The position numbers and the translations under genes were made by a program. Positions 51,539 through 62,900 of a stretch of DNA of 64,000 nt are shown here, in pieces (position 1 is the first letter of the stretch; every line of letters begins with the position of its first letter). The notes beneath the pieces were generated by a model. It had not been told where the DNA came from, searched no databases, and saw only the letters and a program-made list of their open reading frames with translations. This DNA comes from Dasyornis broadbenti. Taxonomy: Eukaryota > Chordata > Aves > Passeriformes > Dasyornithidae. The stretch lies in assembly GCA_013397935.1 (NCBI GenBank), contig VZRN01004254.1:744001-808000 (forward strand), given 5' to 3'.

Positions 51539-52066
51539 AAAGAATCCCAGAATGGTTGAAGTTGAAAGGGACCTCAGAAGCTCATCTTGCCCAAGCCCAC
51601 ACTCAAAAATGGCCACCTAGCATGCCTGGCTGCCCAGGATTAGTGTCCAGATGGCTCCTGAACAGCTCCAAGGATGAAGAATCCACAATCTGCCTAGGCA
51701 ACCTATGCCAGTGCTCAGTCCCTCTCAAGACCAAAAAAATGTTTCCTTGATGATCAGACAGAGCCTCCTGTGTTGCAGCTGGTGCCCATTGCCTCTGGTC
51801 CTGTCACTGGGCACCACTGAAGAGAGCCTGACACTGTTCTCTTTGCACCCTCCCTCCACATACTGACACGCATTGGAGGGATCCCCTCTGAGCCTTCTCT
51901 TTTCCAGGTTGAACAGTCCCAGCTCTCTCAGCCTTTCATCACACGAGAAATGCTCCAGTTCCTTCATCAAATTTGTGGCCCTTTCCTGGACTTTCTCCAG
52001 GATGTCCACATCTCTCTTGTACTGGGGAGCCCAGCGCTGGACACAGCACTTCAGGGTTAGCCTGTG
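51539..52066 (-). mobile_element. CR1 LINE fragment with reverse transcriptase C-terminus
   Basis: The segment starts at the CR1 3' end in reverse complement (AAAGAATCCCAGAATGGTTG) and reads back into ORF2. Minus-strand translation contains LEHFSCDERLRELGLFNLEK and RRLRGDP, the well-conserved C-terminal CR1 ORF2 sequence. It is 5'-truncated near 52066 (CTGGGGAGCCCAGCGCTGG). It has the same orientation as TBC1D5. Confidence 0.95.
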
Positions 52067-53704
52067 ACAACGACATTCCTGTTCATCCTATGACACTATT
52101 ACAGTAATGCCCTCTGGTCTGTGAAAATGACTTATTTTAACTGCATTTAAAGGATGTATTTGTACATATGCATTCCATTTCCACTTTGCTTGGAAAAGGC
52201 CTTTATTAGAAATAAGATGAAGAGAAAAGGGATTATTTTTCATCTGCTATACCAAGAATAACTGATTTAAAAACCATCTTTTTATAAAGAGATTGATGCA
52301 TGGCAATATTCCAACAAAGCTAATTTTCCTAATACTTAACAACATAATCTGTATAATTATTAGATTAAAAATGTTAGCCAGTTCAGTTTGATAAATAAAA
52401 CAAAGATGTGTATCCATTAAGTTTTCAAGCTTTCTGCTTCCAGAAAACAGCTGTAAATGAAGCAACTGTACAGCTGGAGAATACTGATGCAACTACTTTG
52501 GGACCTCAGGAAGAACTCTTTAGGGTCTTCTACTCTACATGGAATATGAAATACTATGAAATTTATGGGAAAAAAAACCCCATTCTCTTGTGCAACGGAA
52601 AACAGATTTTCCTCTTGTATCTGCTACAAATTCCATTTTCCTATATTAAGGGCCAGTAAAAAACTAAGTGCAAGGAAATGAATTTTGGTAGACTAAAACC
52701 TTTTCTAGCTGTTTAATCATAAAATGCTAAAATATAAATTACATATCACAGTTAAAAGAATTCTTTAAAAAAATTATGCCCTGCTTTATCATGATTACCA
52801 ATCCACTGAAAATTATCATAACAACAACACATCTGTTACAAAGAATACTTCTTCATCCAAAATTCTTGATGAAAAAAATTAATATAATATCCCAAATTTG
52901 GGAAATTATTTACCTGAAAAACATTCTAATAATTAATGGATTTTAATAGAGTATGAAGATACAGCTGCAAATTCTCCTGTCTCCTATTAGAGGACTAAGG
53001 AGGAATTATTCTTAAAATACTGGTGCAAAACCCTCAAGTTCTGGTCTGGATAAAAGTTGTAAATGAAAGCTGTATTTAGATCTTGTTAAGCCACATAAAA
53101 GGGAAAGTTCAATACTGCTGTATTTGTTTTTCTTCAACTCCTGAGGACAAGCAGAAAGAAATTAAATTGTTGTTTTAGCTTTAAATTAAATTCAACATGT
53201 CTTAAATAGTAACAAACCAAAATTATAGCTTCTCGTTGACTAACCACAAAACACAGCTTTTCTTTAGACAACAGTAAAGCATTTGGAACAAGAATTAAAC
53301 ACTCTTATTCAGTGAACCAAAACTGAACAAAGTTGCACAAAGTTGTGCATTTCATTAGAACATTTTGAATACCAAATTAAAAACACGTGACTATTAACAA
53401 AGATTCTGCTGTTTAAAATAAAAAGCGTTGAGATGTTCAGATGAAATTTCTATGCAATATTGGCTCCGAACACCTGAAGAACATTGTAAGAGAAATTAGG
53501 CTATTACAATTCCTATTTATTGAAAGTAATAGGGAGTTATATGAGCCTACATTTATGAAAAAAGAATGAAGAAAATGACTGTGCCTTCACCTTACAAAAA
53601 ATACAACTTACTACATCTACTATGTAATTGTTTTCTAGTCAGCAGAGGGACACAGAGAAATGTGTGTAGAAAATAAACAAGAATCCTCATGCTCCATGGC
53701 ATAC

Positions 53705-54090
53705 CTAGTTTATCATAGTAGTGCTCCTAAAATATCTTGGATGGGATGAGAATCTCTTTGGAGCATACCCGTGATAAGAGCCGATTTTCTTGGGTGAGAA
53801 CAGCCTGTTCAAAGACGAGCTTCTTGTGACCAAACGGAAGGTCAGAGCTGCACAAGAAATAGAACTGTGACTGCAGACTACAGATGCTACAGACACTGGG
53901 AAACCTCTGATGTATTAAGGATTTTCAGGGACAACAGATGGACATGTTTGGATCTGCTGAGCATTCAAGCTTCCCACTGAACTGTTTATTAACTTCAGGA
54001 CTACAGCAAAAGTCTAACAAAGCAAAAAATCTTAGAGGACTTCTCTCGTCTTTCTCAGAGGCAACAGGCACATTCACAGTTTCATTTCAG
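53705..54090. other. unassigned block with coding-like frames on both strands
   Basis: This block has more CpG than its surroundings. On the minus strand the frame containing SDLPFGHKKLVFEQAVLTQE (around 53840-53780) lies between an acceptor-like TTTCTTGTGCAG and a donor-like CGG|GTATGC. On the plus strand the frames ENSLFKDELLVTKRKVRAAQ (53797 on) and 53938-54090, ending TVSFQ before CAG|GTAGGA, are also open. I do not recognise any of these. In phase it does not fit as a constitutive TBC1D5 exon, because the flanking exons join directly. Confidence 0.2.
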
Positions 54091-54290
54091 GTAGGAAAAT
54101 GGGATGGAAGCCATAATGGAGATATCATTGAACACAAACAGTTGAAATAGCTTATTTCTGCTTTGGCCATTAATGAGTGCTTACGGAAACTTTTCCAAGT
54201 GCAAGTGCTCAATGTATGGAAGAAATGAGTGTCTTTAACAAGGAATGCAGTGAGACATTAAAATAGCTTAAAAAATTGAAAAGAACCCAC

Positions 54291-54454
54291 CGACTCTTTT
54301 CTGCTCATAGTTTTGCTTTGGGAACGTGAGCGGGAGATGGTACTGAAAAAGGAATCCTTTTTTGATGCAGACAAAGGTGGAGATCCTGTAAATTCACGTC
54401 CTCCAGACAAGCTCTCTATGCTTGGAGATGAACTGATGTTTTTTGAACTTTGGC
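54291..54454 (-). CDS. TBC1D5: TBC1D5 internal coding exon, Ser-rich linker
   Basis: This 164-nt exon has a TTTACAG acceptor (54456-54455) and a GTGGGT donor (54290-54289). It starts at phase 1, completing a split Gly codon, and ends at phase 0. It encodes 54 full codons, beginning QSSKNISSSPSIES and containing GGREFTGSPP and a basic/serine stretch SRSRSQSKTMSRKES. I recognise this as the TBC1D5 linker between the TBC domain and the C-terminal coiled region, from similarity to the human protein as I remember it. TBC1D5 is a GTPase-activating protein for RAB7A that binds the retromer VPS29-VPS35 core and helps switch between endosomal sorting and autophagy. This segment is low-complexity, probably disordered, and rich in Ser-Pro and Arg-x-x-Ser sites that could be phosphorylated. 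The upstream constitutive exon is not in the window. Confidence 0.95.
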
Positions 54455-54741
54455 CTGTAAAGCAAGTATAAAAAAAACAAAAGAGTTAATCAATGGGCAT
54501 TTTTTTCTCCTCATAAATACTTCCTTGTCTTAATCGACACTGACTGAATCACAGACAGCTCAACACAGAATGAAATGTTGAAATGTGTCAGCATGCACTG
54601 AGAGACTGAAGGACTGTTCTCACATGGAACTTAACTGTTCTGTGAGAGAAGAATACAAAATCCTTGTGTATATAAAGATATATACACAAAAATACACTAC
54701 CTAGTACATACCTATATATATGCTAAATTATATGTATAGAA

Positions 54742-54773
54742 ATATATATATACACACACACACACATATATGT
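54742..54773. repeat. compound (AT)n(AC)n microsatellite
   Basis: ATATATAT followed by about ten AC units and a short ATATAT, within a wider AT-rich run from about 54660 to 54780. Confidence 0.85.
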
Positions 54774-57632
54774 ATAAATATCATCTCACTATATGCACCC
54801 CAGTATATCCACAGACCGAGGACCTTCATGCCCTGTGTGGCAAAATGAGCGAAGTACCATCTCATAATAAAAAAAACCCCAAAACTGATGTCGTCAGAAC
54901 TAAAATGGAAATAGTATTTTCCAACTATAAAATTTGGCAAAGAATGCTAAGAACAAGAGTTTCAGATTCCAAAAGTGGTTTAGACACTGAAGATCTAGAT
55001 GACAGTATTTAGACTTTAAACAGGAAAAAAGTAAGTTAATTTTGGAAAAGAATGTAAGTTCTCATGCTTCAAATTTTAAGACCATCTCCACCTAACAGAC
55101 AGTTTGATGAAATCTACTCAATAGTTACTTATTGTCATTCCATAGAGCTTTTGAAAAGAATCGAGTGCTGTCCACCATAGTAGTGAAGACATCTCAGTAG
55201 AAGCCTGATCTGGTTCACCACGGCAGTGTATGCAGTCAGGCAGCCTCTGATAAGGACAATTTCTTGTAGCTGAGGCTCACAGAGTGCTTTCAAGTATTTA
55301 AATTAAAATTTTGTTTCCATCAGTACCAGGAGGAAAAAAAACCCAGTATGTCAGCTTTCATCAACTTTCATTAAGAAAATGTTGCTTTAGGACAGATGGT
55401 AGTTTAAAAAAGTCTTTTTATCATGTGTATGATGAAGTCAAGTTAGAATAACTCCATGAAATTGTAGAGTTTTCCATTCTGGGAAAAAGTTAAATAGCAT
55501 GTAAAGCTAATGTTCAAGAATTCTTCCTGTCTCCTGTCTAGTTGTTCTGATGAGAGGGTTTATGTTCTCCTTTGTCCTTCCCTTTGTTTTTGGTGTGCTT
55601 TCACGCCACCATCTATAGCATCAAGTATGATCTTCTGCAACTAAATCATTCACATTTTCTTAAGGGAATAAATACAGATTTAATTAGAAATATCCTTTTT
55701 GCAAGGAGACGGTTAAAGGGAAAGAGACTGAACTAGCAAAGAATAAAACATCACGTGTGAATAAATAGACCTTAAATGAAAAAAACCCAAGAATGGATCT
55801 GGGTTTAACATTCTGAACATTTTCTAGAAGAAAACTCATATAAACTGCTTCCCACCTTGTCCTTCATACTCTGTTGCTTTATTCTGCACGTCTCCCATGA
55901 CCCTCCCACATTTTATGCCTTGCTTCTCATGCTTCTCTGCACCTTCCTGTCTGCCTCCACCTCTTCTTCAGGTCCCTCCACACTGGCTCTTCTGCAAGTT
56001 CTTATTCTAATTTTTTCCTTTATATATTCTTTACTTCCCACCAACTTCATTCAAGTGGATTTTTCTGTTTTTTCACAGTCCTCCTCCAAGCACTTACTAC
56101 CTACCACTTAGTCTGAGGAGTTTCCTTAAAAGTGCATGAGATAGAGGCTGTTGCAGATCTCACTTAACTTTTGCGGTCACATTATATAGAAAAATGGAAT
56201 ATGCATTAATCAGGTATACTGTAAATCTAGAGATGAAAAAGGAGAAAACATTTCATGGCAAACAGCAGAAATAATTCAGTCACTAGGAAATTTTTAGAAG
56301 ATTTCTAATTTTAGGATAAAATCATGTCACTTGGCAACACCACTATCCTTACAGTTGCCTTTATGTAAGAAAAAGACTTTTTATGCATTTCATAGTGGCA
56401 ATTTAGAATAGAAGTGTGGTTTTGCAGTAGGTAAACTTAAAAATATTTTTGGAACAGATGGAATCACATATTTTAGCAAATAAAAGCAATTCATACAGCT
56501 AAGTAAGAGCAGCCAATATAAATGCTAAACATAAAAAACCCTATTTGATGGACAGAGTAAAAAGCAACAGAAAAATATTTATTAAGTATAAATCAGACTA
56601 AATAGTCTCTTTTTACCATCCTAATATGAAGAAGGTATCTTCCCCATAAGATCAAGGTTAAAAAAACAAATCAAAAAAGTTAAACAATGAGCAATGTGTA
56701 TTTTTCATATACTCTTCACTGTATGGCCTGCACTTAACACACTTCACCTGCAAAAAAGCAGATTATGTGATAAAAATTCACAAATAATATTGAGAGAAGA
56801 ACGCTTTAAATATATTTGAGGAACCCACAAGAAATAATACAGCTTGGGAAAACAATGAAAAAAAAAAGATGTGTGAAGATTTTTTTCTATATTCTGTCCT
56901 TCAGCTCTAAGGAAAAAAAATGTCCAAAATATAACAGGAAATTGAAAAGACAGAGAACTGTCTTCATGGCCACTGGAAACAGCTACACTTCAAACGATGG
57001 ATCACAGTTCAGAGGAACAGAATATTCAACTACTTGCATAACTAAACAAGATTTTGTGGACAGAATAATACAACTGTCCTAAAAGGGAATTTGCTCAAAT
57101 AACACCAAGAGCTTTGAACAGTCTGGTTCCTATGGCCTACAAAATAGATAATGAAAATGAAAAATAAGAGCAATACAAGCTCTAGTTAAACTAAGACAGA
57201 GATACAGTAAACTAGAAGTGATAAAAATACTGTATCTATATGTTTGATACCCAAGTAAGAAAAAAGGTTAGGATCCTTCTGCACGAATAAGCAAAGTTGG
57301 GAAAATTATCATTAGGAAACACTGTTTTTTTTTTTCCTGAATACAAACCTGTGAACAGTGCTGTGACATGGATTATTTGGGGATATGATTGAGAATTAAG
57401 ACAGAAAGAACAGCACTTATGAATAATTACAGTGTGTTGCAAGTCATAAAGCAGAATTCTTGGATTCTGATATGCTTTTCTAATTTCCAGAGGAATTAGT
57501 GTTTTTACAACTGTAAATAAGAAAGCCGAAAGACAGCTCATACCAATAGTATGTCTTTTCCTTAATGTGAAAAAAAAAAAAAAACCCTAACCCCCAGCAT
57601 CTATGATTTTCCCAACACAGAAATTTAATGAA

Positions 57633-57860
57633 TTACGGAATATTCTGACTTGGAAGAGACCCACAAGGATCATCAAGTCCAACTCTTAAATGAACCTGCT
57701 GCAACAATATTTAACTGAGTTACCATGATTCTTCTGAAGTCCTTCAGATGTATTAGGTGTGCACAAAGGCCGAGGCATTAACAACCCTCACATAACTTTG
57801 GAAACAACCCTGTAGCACCAATGCATAGATTTCAGGATCTTGGGACAATGACATAAATGC
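57633..57860 (-). mobile_element. CR1 LINE 3' fragment
   Basis: ATTACGGAATATTCTGACTT, then GGAAGAGACCCACAAGGATC and ATCAAGTCCAACTC, matches the reverse complement of the same CR1 3' subtype seen at 16371. The right edge is approximate. Confidence 0.8.
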
Positions 57861-58424
57861 CTTATGTACCTTCTCTGTTGTGTGTCTTACTCATTCTACA
57901 CCTTTCTTAACATGCACTGTGGTACATTCTTTAGCTCACTCAATAGCTTCACAATAAGTAATGGGATAGAGTTTCTAATTTTGGATTATTCCTCAGGAAT
58001 AAAAAAAAAAAAAAAAAAAAGAGGAAAAAGAAAAAAGAAGTCTTACCCTTCACGTAGAATCAAAATGCATAAAGTTTGCAATAAAGTGCAGTTAATAACT
58101 AAACAACTCCACGGCCTTCTTTAGCAGCTTTAGCAGCTTAATCAGCAACCTGAGAACACCACTGAATTAAAACTCTCATTTTCATCTGCTCATTCTGTCA
58201 ATCTCAGATAAACACATTATGGCTCCTTAAAAAAGCATTGGTGAAATCTAATCTCTGACCATCTAAGCATATACCAGAAGGTCTTAAGCCTATAAAATGG
58301 GCTGAAGAAACTCCATAAACACGGAAATCAAATACATGCTTATGAAGCACACGGAGCAAATATGTAAGGATCCTTGACGTATGCAGTAGTCAGAACACAT
58401 TACTGTGTGGGATGTCTCAAAATA

Positions 58425-58441
58425 GATATATATATATATAT
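58425..58441. repeat. short (TA)n microsatellite
   Basis: About eight TA dinucleotides in the intron 3' of the cassette exon. Confidence 0.8.
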
Positions 58442-59454
58442 GCACACTAACATGCATAAATAGTTCACAGTAGTGATACACAGGATTTCACACACTAAAA
58501 ATACATCCATTTCTGAGGCAAAAAGGAGCAACGTTATCTCCAAGTGCTGGCTTCTAAGTGGCTCACTACTTGTGTGTTGCTAATTCTGAGACTGACCCCA
58601 GCATTACAAATGCTCTGCCTCAAAACCATCTGGAAAACACACAGATGTGGTAGTGGAAACCTGTTGGTATTGTGGAGACCTGTGATGTCTTGAAAAGAGG
58701 GGTAATTTAAATTTAATGTGATCACTAATAAGGGCGTATTATAAAGTAAAAGGTGATGGCAAGGAGAAGACTTACAATGAAAGGAAAGTGAGCTTCATGT
58801 CTTACTAACTGTCAGTTAAACTATGGGGGATATAACCAAGAACTCTGGAGGTCCGTGCTAAAATATATGAAAAATCAGAGGAAGATGCAAAAAAGACATA
58901 CAAAACTTGCTCATTCTGTTTGGTCCCTACAGAGGAAAAGAATAACTTCCATAGTTATAAGGAGAGCAAGGACAAAGATACCAAGAGGAAGAGAAGTATG
59001 GCACCATATATAATTCAAAACCATTCAGATCTGCTCATCTGTCTGTATTCACCATAGTCAGGATGTAGGGTATTAAAATTTGCAAAAAGAATGAGACGAG
59101 TTTTATAAAACTTTTCAGATAATTTAGTCTCCCTTTTTCTCCTACAGTGAAATTGGAACAAAGGCTTCCAGCACTTCTAGAATTCATTCAAACCACATCA
59201 TCACACAAATCCATATGCTTTTTATTTCAGCCAAGGCAGGTAAGCTCCTCGTTAGTCAAGTGCATTACAGTAGATGTTCAGCCCAAAACACCTGCCCCAA
59301 ATACAACAAGAGGGAAGTAATGTAGCTAAAAGGTACACTGATGATGGAATTGCCCCCCCCATGACAGAGTGCGAAATGGGCTACAAAGTGCAAGCACATA
59401 TGAGATTTGTAATGCAGACGGATGCTGACACATGGCAGATGCCAGTGAAGAGAT

Positions 59455-59712
59455 AGACAGACATAGACACACACGGAAACACAGAGACACAAGAGACACA
59501 GACAGACACACACACACGCGGACACAGACAGACAGACATACACACAGACATACACACACATACGCACACAGGCACAGATGCACACAGGCACAGACACAGA
59601 CACAGACACAGATATACACAACACACACAGACACAGACACACCCACAGGCAGACACACACACAGACACACACACACAGACACACACAGCCAGGCACACAA
59701 ACGCACACAGAG
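59455..59712. repeat. CA/GACA-rich imperfect simple repeat
   Basis: About 260 bp of interspersed ACAC, ACAGAC and GACA units. On the TBC1D5 (minus) strand this is TGTG/TGTCTG-rich, so the pre-mRNA carries a long GU-rich tract starting about 100 nt downstream of the cassette-exon donor. Long open frames across it on both strands (Cys/Val-rich or His/Thr-rich) are repeat translations, not genes. Confidence 0.95.
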
Positions 59713-59940
59713 AGCGGTCGGGAGGGCCGCGATGGAGCCGTGCTCTCTCCCGGCACAACAGCGGCGCTCGGTGGAGAGACAGCGGCAGTGCCGGCGGGCG
59801 CCGCCCGGGCCTACCTGGGAGGGCCGGGCCTTGCTGCTGGGCCGGGGCCGGCCCTGGCGGCACCGCCTCGCCCGCCTCGCCTGGCAAACAAACAACAGCG
59901 TTAGCGCGGCCCCGCCGCTGCAGCTCGCCGGATGAAGAGC
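59705..59940. promoter_or_regulatory. CpG island containing the cassette exon
   Basis: This stretch is strongly GC-rich with dense CpG dinucleotides (many GGCGG, GCCGGG and CCGCC words), in sharp contrast to the AT-rich DNA on both sides. It covers the candidate 66-nt exon. It could be an internal or orphan promoter, or simply a GC-rich exon context. No TATA box or initiator is evident. Confidence 0.6.
59815..59880 (-). CDS. TBC1D5: TBC1D5 candidate cassette exon, 66 nt, 22 codons
   Basis: On the minus strand a pyrimidine- and G/T-rich tract ends in a CAG acceptor (59882-59881) and a CAG|GTAGG donor follows at 59814-59813, enclosing exactly 66 nt. Read to join the next exon (54454-54291) at phase 1, the frame is open and gives an Ala/Pro/Gly/Gln-rich peptide ending PAQQQGPALP. 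The split Gly codon GG^C then leads into QSSKN of the next exon. Because the exon is phase 1 at both ends it can be skipped without a frameshift. From memory, human TBC1D5 has 817- and 795-residue isoforms, a 22-residue difference that this length would explain; I cannot confirm that the human insertion is at this junction. It would lie in the disordered linker after the TBC domain. The base composition (very GC-rich, many CpG) is unlike the other exons. The alternative is a chance open frame in a CpG island. Confidence 0.58.
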
Positions 59941-62900
59941 CGCAGCTTTGGGGGTTCAGCCGGAGCACCCTGCTTTGAACAGAAAGGACATCGTGAGAGA
60001 GTGCTGTAGGGACAGGCAAAGGGAAACGGGACGGTTGGATAACCAGTAGCCATAGGCTGCAGGAACCCAGTGCTTTTAAGCGATTGATTTAGATAAAAAC
60101 CTGAAAACTTAGCCGAAGAGTCAAAACCATTTTGTTGCTGGCACTCTACACAGACAGTGTCATTCTGATATTTGGGAGCGTCATAGAATGGCTGAGGTTG
60201 GAAGAGACCACTGGAGGTCACCTGGACCAAGTACCCTAGAGCACATTACTCAGGATCGTGTCCTGATGGCTTTTGAGTATCTCCAGGAAAAGGGACTCCA
60301 CAACTTCTCTCGGCAGTCTGTTCCAATACACGGTCACTCGCACAGTAAAGAAGTTCTTTCTCATATTCAGGTGGAATTTCCTGTGCTTCACTTTCTGCCC
60401 ATTTCCTCCTCTACTGCGTGGCACCACCAAGAAGAGCCTGGCTCCATCCTCTTCACACCTCCCTTAAGATACTATACCCTCTCTATCTTCTCCAGGCTAA
60501 ATAGTTCCAGTTCCCTCAGCCTTTCCTCGTAAGTGAGGTGCTCCAGTCCCCTAATCTTCTTTGGAGTCCTCCACTGGACTCACTCCATGTCTGTCTTGTA
60601 CTGAGGAGCTCAGAATTTGTATTCTTACTGTCATATATTTCATAATTGCCTAATAATATGTATAAGTTTTTAAAAAAGGGGGAAAAAACCCCCATTTGTC
60701 AATCCGTGTTTTATTCCTTTAATTTGTACTGAGTTCTGCTATTAATAAGGACAGTTTCTTTATCCATATGAAAAAGCATACTCATTTTCTACAGACACTT
60801 CATAAATAACTCTAAATAGGGAGATCATTTCTTTAGGGCATATTTGGTAACTGTGGAAATTCTGTTTATGTTACAACAAATACCACAGTAATATCAACTC
60901 ATAAAAACAAACAGTAGCCTAGAAACTCTTTAAATAGCTGATCACAATTTTGGCAGAACTTTGTCTTTAAACTGGTCCTCTAATGTGTCCTTGTGATAAA
61001 GCTGCACTCAAATCAAAAGCCTTTCAGGCTTCACCGTGAAAGGACCTAGACGGAAAACTGTATCTGGCACTATCAGGGAAGAAGAGAAAGAGAAATGCTT
61101 TTTTCTCTTAGCAATACACTGCCATTTGGTAATCAAAGAATATCCAGTTTCTGAATGATGAAGGATCCACTGGAACACAAAGGGCAACGACTTTGCTTTT
61201 TTCCATTGTTTTTTCTCTTAGCGATATTTTTATCTTTCAAAACAACCACCTCAACTGAAAATCCAATGAACTCAATATCTGAATTCAACTTTTTTTGCCA
61301 AGGAATTACTTCACTGTGCAGGATCAAGAGAATATTTTTATCTCTCTTCTGTTAGCTGGCTACCTTGCATAAGTAATCAGTAATGATACCCGATCTTCTT
61401 CTGTGCTGAGGACAGGCTGAATGGGATTAATATATTATTAGAAGGAACTGAATTTCCAATTAGGTGTCTGGATACTTCGTTCAACTGTGATTTGTAATGC
61501 TGAAGACTCATCTGGAATTACAGGCTCATAATTATGGGTTTTTTTTTTTTTTTTCAGTCTGCTGTTTTTCCATTTACATTATCTAAATTATATGCATTTT
61601 TTTTTTGCATAGAAATTCAGCAAGTACCAAAACTTTGGAGTGAGAAGTAATTAAAACTGATCATGTACACCAGTCATCCCTCATTTAGAGTATGGCAGCA
61701 CGAATGATAGCTGGTTTGTGAGTGCTAACTGTTGAAACAGAGTCGTTAAGGCTAGGATAGGATTACTTTGACAGTCCTGCAAGGTACTTTGTTACCAAGG
61801 ATTTCTTCACACTTAATAAAGAAGTAGATCCGGCAATTAATTAAATCTCTTCAAACTTATAATTCTCTACATATTAATTTATCAGCACTACTTGAGCAAT
61901 CAAAACCTGAAAGGAGCAAAACGAGAAAAATGGATGACTTATTTTATGGCTTGATGCCTGTTAGATTTACAGCACTTTAGCCTGTTATACTGTCCAACTG
62001 AACATCTGTGAATATTAGATCAAGTGGAAGGGCAAATGTCTATCAATCTAAATCCTAAATCCATGCTTCTGCCTTCCTCAGCTGAATAACCAAGCTCCAG
62101 GAGGCTGAGGAGAGCTGAAAACACATTGAAGAACAAGAACAGGAGACAATTAGTGACAGCTAGTTACTAACTTGGGAGTCTTGTATTTCCAAACCATGCC
62201 AAATAGCTTTTATATACTCAAAACCTACAGCAGAATCCAGAGCTAGAAAAAAGCCAGTGCAGAAGCTAAAAAGTTCAGCACAAACATGAGTAAAACGAGA
62301 GCTTCTGAGAGTATGAATATGGTCTAAATACTAAATCTCAATGCCTGGGACAGAAGTACTGGCAGCTTCTCACAGCCCTGGAGAGTGCCCTCATTCACTG
62401 GAGATGCTGTACAGCTCTTTCTTGAGGTGGTGTTACTGTCCTCCACAGAACCAAAAGGCTTTTAAGGTGTGATGGAGATTGTGTTGACTTGTTTACAAGG
62501 ATTCCTGTATCAAACTTCAAATGGCTTTTAGCCTGTCTCCACCACGGTGTCATTGAAAATAGGGATTCTTTTTCTGAACATTTAAACTTACTTCGGAGAG
62601 AATTCACTGGGGAGCCTCTAAAACACTTTATATTTCCTTTTGTCATTTTTTGTGTCTCTTTAAAAACATGAATTATGGCACTTGCAAACATAGTTAGCCG
62701 CCATAATTTAAAATTTCTATACAGGTATAGGCAAAATACTGATAACTTCACAGGTCTAGAGCAACAAGAATGGCACTAATATGTAAAACAAAACTCACCT
62801 GTCATCTGAACCTATTAAAATAAGTATATTTACATTTTGTTCCCCTTAAATTGCTTCTGCAAAGGCTGTAACAAATATGTATAGACAGAATACACTAAGA

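Larger units (their letters stand above)
36567..54290 (-). other. TBC1D5: TBC1D5 large intron (17.7 kb)
   Basis: Bounded by donor GTGGGT at 54290 and acceptor AG at 36568-36567. It contains an antisense CR1 ORF2 remnant (39400-41430), a GC-richer block just before it (about 38430-39350), the poly-T/N join at 45315-45433, a CR1 3' fragment (51539-52066) and an unassigned block with coding-like frames on both strands (53705-54090). The rest is AT-rich with no gene recognised. Confidence 0.85.
54455..59814 (-). other. TBC1D5: TBC1D5 intron 5' of the Ser-rich exon
   Basis: A 5.4-kb intron between the candidate cassette exon and the Ser-rich exon; it belongs to a longer intron if the cassette is skipped. 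It carries microsatellites (54742-54773, 58425-58441), A-runs near 57567 and 57999, a CR1 fragment (57633-57860) and the TG-rich tract at 59455-59712. Confidence 0.75.

Noticed and set aside
59455..59712. Regular repeats that might suggest a CRISPR-like array
   Set aside because: The units are 2-8 bp simple repeats with no unique spacers, in a vertebrate intron.
59326..60019. Minus-strand frames of 163-212 codons and plus-strand frames of 108-167 codons near 59.3-60.0 kb
   Set aside because: Most of each frame is translated CA/TG simple repeat or CpG-island DNA. Only the 66-nt segment with splice sites and correct phase is kept.
62395..62751. 118-codon minus-strand frame
   Set aside because: No recognisable domain, no TBC1D5 similarity, and no supporting splice sites in a useful phase.
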